From positions 1-57,020 of the IMG/VR virus record IMGVR_UViG_3300032018_000006: DNA of 57,020 bases. One strand, written 5' to 3'. The DNA is from a virus. Positions 55,871 to 57,020 of the stretch are shown here, in pieces (position 1 is the first letter of the stretch; the number at the start of each line of letters is the position of its first letter). The notes beneath the pieces were generated by a model that made no database searches, was not told the DNA's origin, and saw nothing but the letters and a program-made list of their open reading frames with translations. A program made the position numbers and the translations under genes.

Positions 55871-57020
55871 AACACGCCCTCCGTAATATTTACTGTAATT
55901 CGAATGTCAGCAGTCGGAACCAGTTTTGCGAAAACCTGCACATAACCAGCCTCAGAAACCGTTTCCGGGAAAAATCCAGCCGCTTTGACTAGCTCAATAT
56001 CATCGTTAAGAGGTATCACATCAACGATCGACGTATCCCTTATTTTTGGGTTTTCATACGTGTAGCTGAAAATATCGCCATCTGCAACCCATTTGTCAAC
56101 CTTTAAAACCTGATCCTGAACCTGCAAAACCTTGCCAGATTCAACAGTTGGAATGATGTTGGTGTATTGAAAAATAACCGAATCAATCAACAAATTCATT
56201 TCATTTGGCCAGCTTCCTTCCAGGCTGAATTTAAACGCATCCAGTTTATTTTGTGTCAGGATAAAGTTTGAATACGGGATGGCTACGAGCTGGTATTCTT
56301 CCGTGTTCGAAACATTGAAACCAAACAGATCATTCTGGGCACTTACGGCACATTTTCCCGTTTTAATAGCTCCCTTATAGGCTTCAATCAAAAGAATGCT
56401 GTTGCTTTTCCATGCTTTTGAAGTCTTCATCCGGAAGGACAGTATTCCATCAATCACCGTTATTTCTGATGGCGATGTAAAAACGGTATTGGTTTCTTCA
56501 GGAGCGTAGGTGGTTAATGAACTTGAAACTGTATCGTCAAATTTTCGGATAGCACGGACATTGCGACGTTCATTCTTATCGCGGGTGTACATGACTCCAT
56601 TATCCCAATGAATCATTCTTGCTGTATCCCATTCACTCTCTGTCGATGTCCAATAGTCTCGGGTCGGGTTGAAATTTCCAACCTCATACCGACGATTCCA
56701 AAGCGCCTGCATTTCCCTTTCAGAACCTATAAACCAGTCACTGAAACCAGCAATAACCAATTCATTGACGTATTTTATCGCTTGAGCTGCCGCCGCCGGT
56801 GTGGCAAGCATAGCGGCTGAATTGGCCTGTCCGGAACCAATCGACGCGTCACGCCCGTTCGTGCTATAAATCGCATAGCCCGACAACCGCGACCAGAACA
56901 CGTCAGTAACCGTGTCGTTTTTGGCGGCTATCAATCCTTTTTTACCATCAGAGGCCGGATCGATCCAGAAAATTATTCCGCCCTGGTATTCTTCGCCAAT
57001 TTTATGCACGGTTGACGTTT
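55867..57020 (-). CDS. Tail-tip protein, C-terminal third with C-type-lectin-like domain (continues from base 1)
   Basis: This is the rest of the 1071-residue tail-tip protein; the frame enters at the circular junction and ends TGA at 55867. Residues ~693-850 show DUF1566/C-type-lectin-like features: EYQGGIIFWIDPASDGKKGL, FSDWFIGSEREMQALWNRRY, DYWTSTESEWDTARMIHWDN and RRNVRAIRKF. The following ~220 residues are beta-rich. The lectin-like fold is typical of receptor-binding parts. A GTG at 57007 is not the true start; the frame extends upstream. Confidence 0.75.
   Translation of the reverse strand, partial: TSTVHKIGEEYQGGIIFWIDPASDGKKGLIAAKNDTVTDVFWSRLSGYAIYSTNGRDASIGSGQANSAAMLATPAAAAQAIKYVNELVIAGFSDWFIGSEREMQALWNRRYEVGNFNPTRDYWTSTESEWDTARMIHWDNGVMYTRDKNERRNVRAIRKFDDTVSSSLTTYAPEETNTVFTSPSEITVIDGILSFRMKTSKAWKSNSILLIEAYKGAIKTGKCAVSAQNDLFGFNVSNTEEYQLVAIPYSNFILTQNKLDAFKFSLEGSWPNEMNLLIDSVIFQYTNIIPTVESGKVLQVQDQVLKVDKWVADGDIFSYTYENPKIRDTSIVDVIPLNDDIELVKAAGFFPETVSEAGYVQVFAKLVPTADIRITVNITEGVL
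56877..57020. repeat. Terminal direct repeat, right copy (circular overlap)
   Basis: Second copy of bases 1-144. The mismatch at 57003 changes one codon of the tail-tip protein (Gln in the left copy, Lys here), pointing to a population variant or a read error rather than two functional loci. Confidence 0.9.

Overview
The window looks like the complete, circularly permuted genome of a temperate, long-tailed (siphovirus-type) bacteriophage of a Bacteroidota host. The last 144 bases (56877-57020) repeat the first 144 with one mismatch, so the circle is about 56,876 bp and one tail gene runs across the ends. The host assignment rests on promoters of the Bacteroidota type (TAnnTTTG box, e.g. 13024, 20123, 33300), the scarcity of Shine-Dalgarno sequences, a Bacteroidota-type tyrosine integrase, and FISUMP, PRTRC and NUMOD4/HNH proteins.

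Layout. (1) 20.1 kb down to 1, then across the junction to 47.9 kb, minus strand: late genes. A strong promoter at 20123-20152 precedes a structured leader, small genes, a 280-bp pentanucleotide-repeat tract, terminase small and large subunits, portal, a MuF-type minor head protein with a nuclease-like tail, scaffold, decoration protein, major capsid, connectors, tail tube, frameshifted tail chaperones with a tRNA-Thr beside them, tape measure, Dit, a 1071-residue tail-tip protein, fibre and lectin genes, then holin, membrane-anchored endolysin and other lysis-region genes. (2) 28.8-20.2 kb, minus strand: HNH endonuclease, beta sliding clamp, five PRTRC-cassette proteins (E, C, F, B, ThiF), a stand-alone DnaA domain IV, a replication protein, DnaB-type helicase and a sigma-like factor. 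(3) 28.9-36 kb: integrase and attP (a tRNA-Val 3' fragment with paired arm sites), an XRE repressor, three 18-bp operators, a Cro-like gene and several small genes arranged in tail-to-tail overlapping pairs. (4) 36-47.5 kb, plus strand: SbcC-like ATPase, RecT, MBL-fold protein, a tRNA-like RNA, RusA, a second HNH gene, then an AT-richer block of DNA methyltransferase genes separated by palindromic, attC-like repeats.

How it fits together: the repressor and three operators control two plus-strand promoters. Early plus-strand genes give recombination and DNA modification. The minus-strand replication block ends in a sigma-like gene directly next to the late promoter, which suggests a late-switch role. 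Several DNA-metabolism proteins carry clamp-binding-like motifs, consistent with recruitment by the phage's own clamp. The most unusual elements are the pentamer tract upstream of terminase, the phage-borne PRTRC cassette, the attC-like methyltransferase cassettes, the interlocked convergent gene pairs, and three unassigned structured RNAs (13.0, 20.0 and 40.8 kb). All functional calls come from reading sequence; no database search was run.
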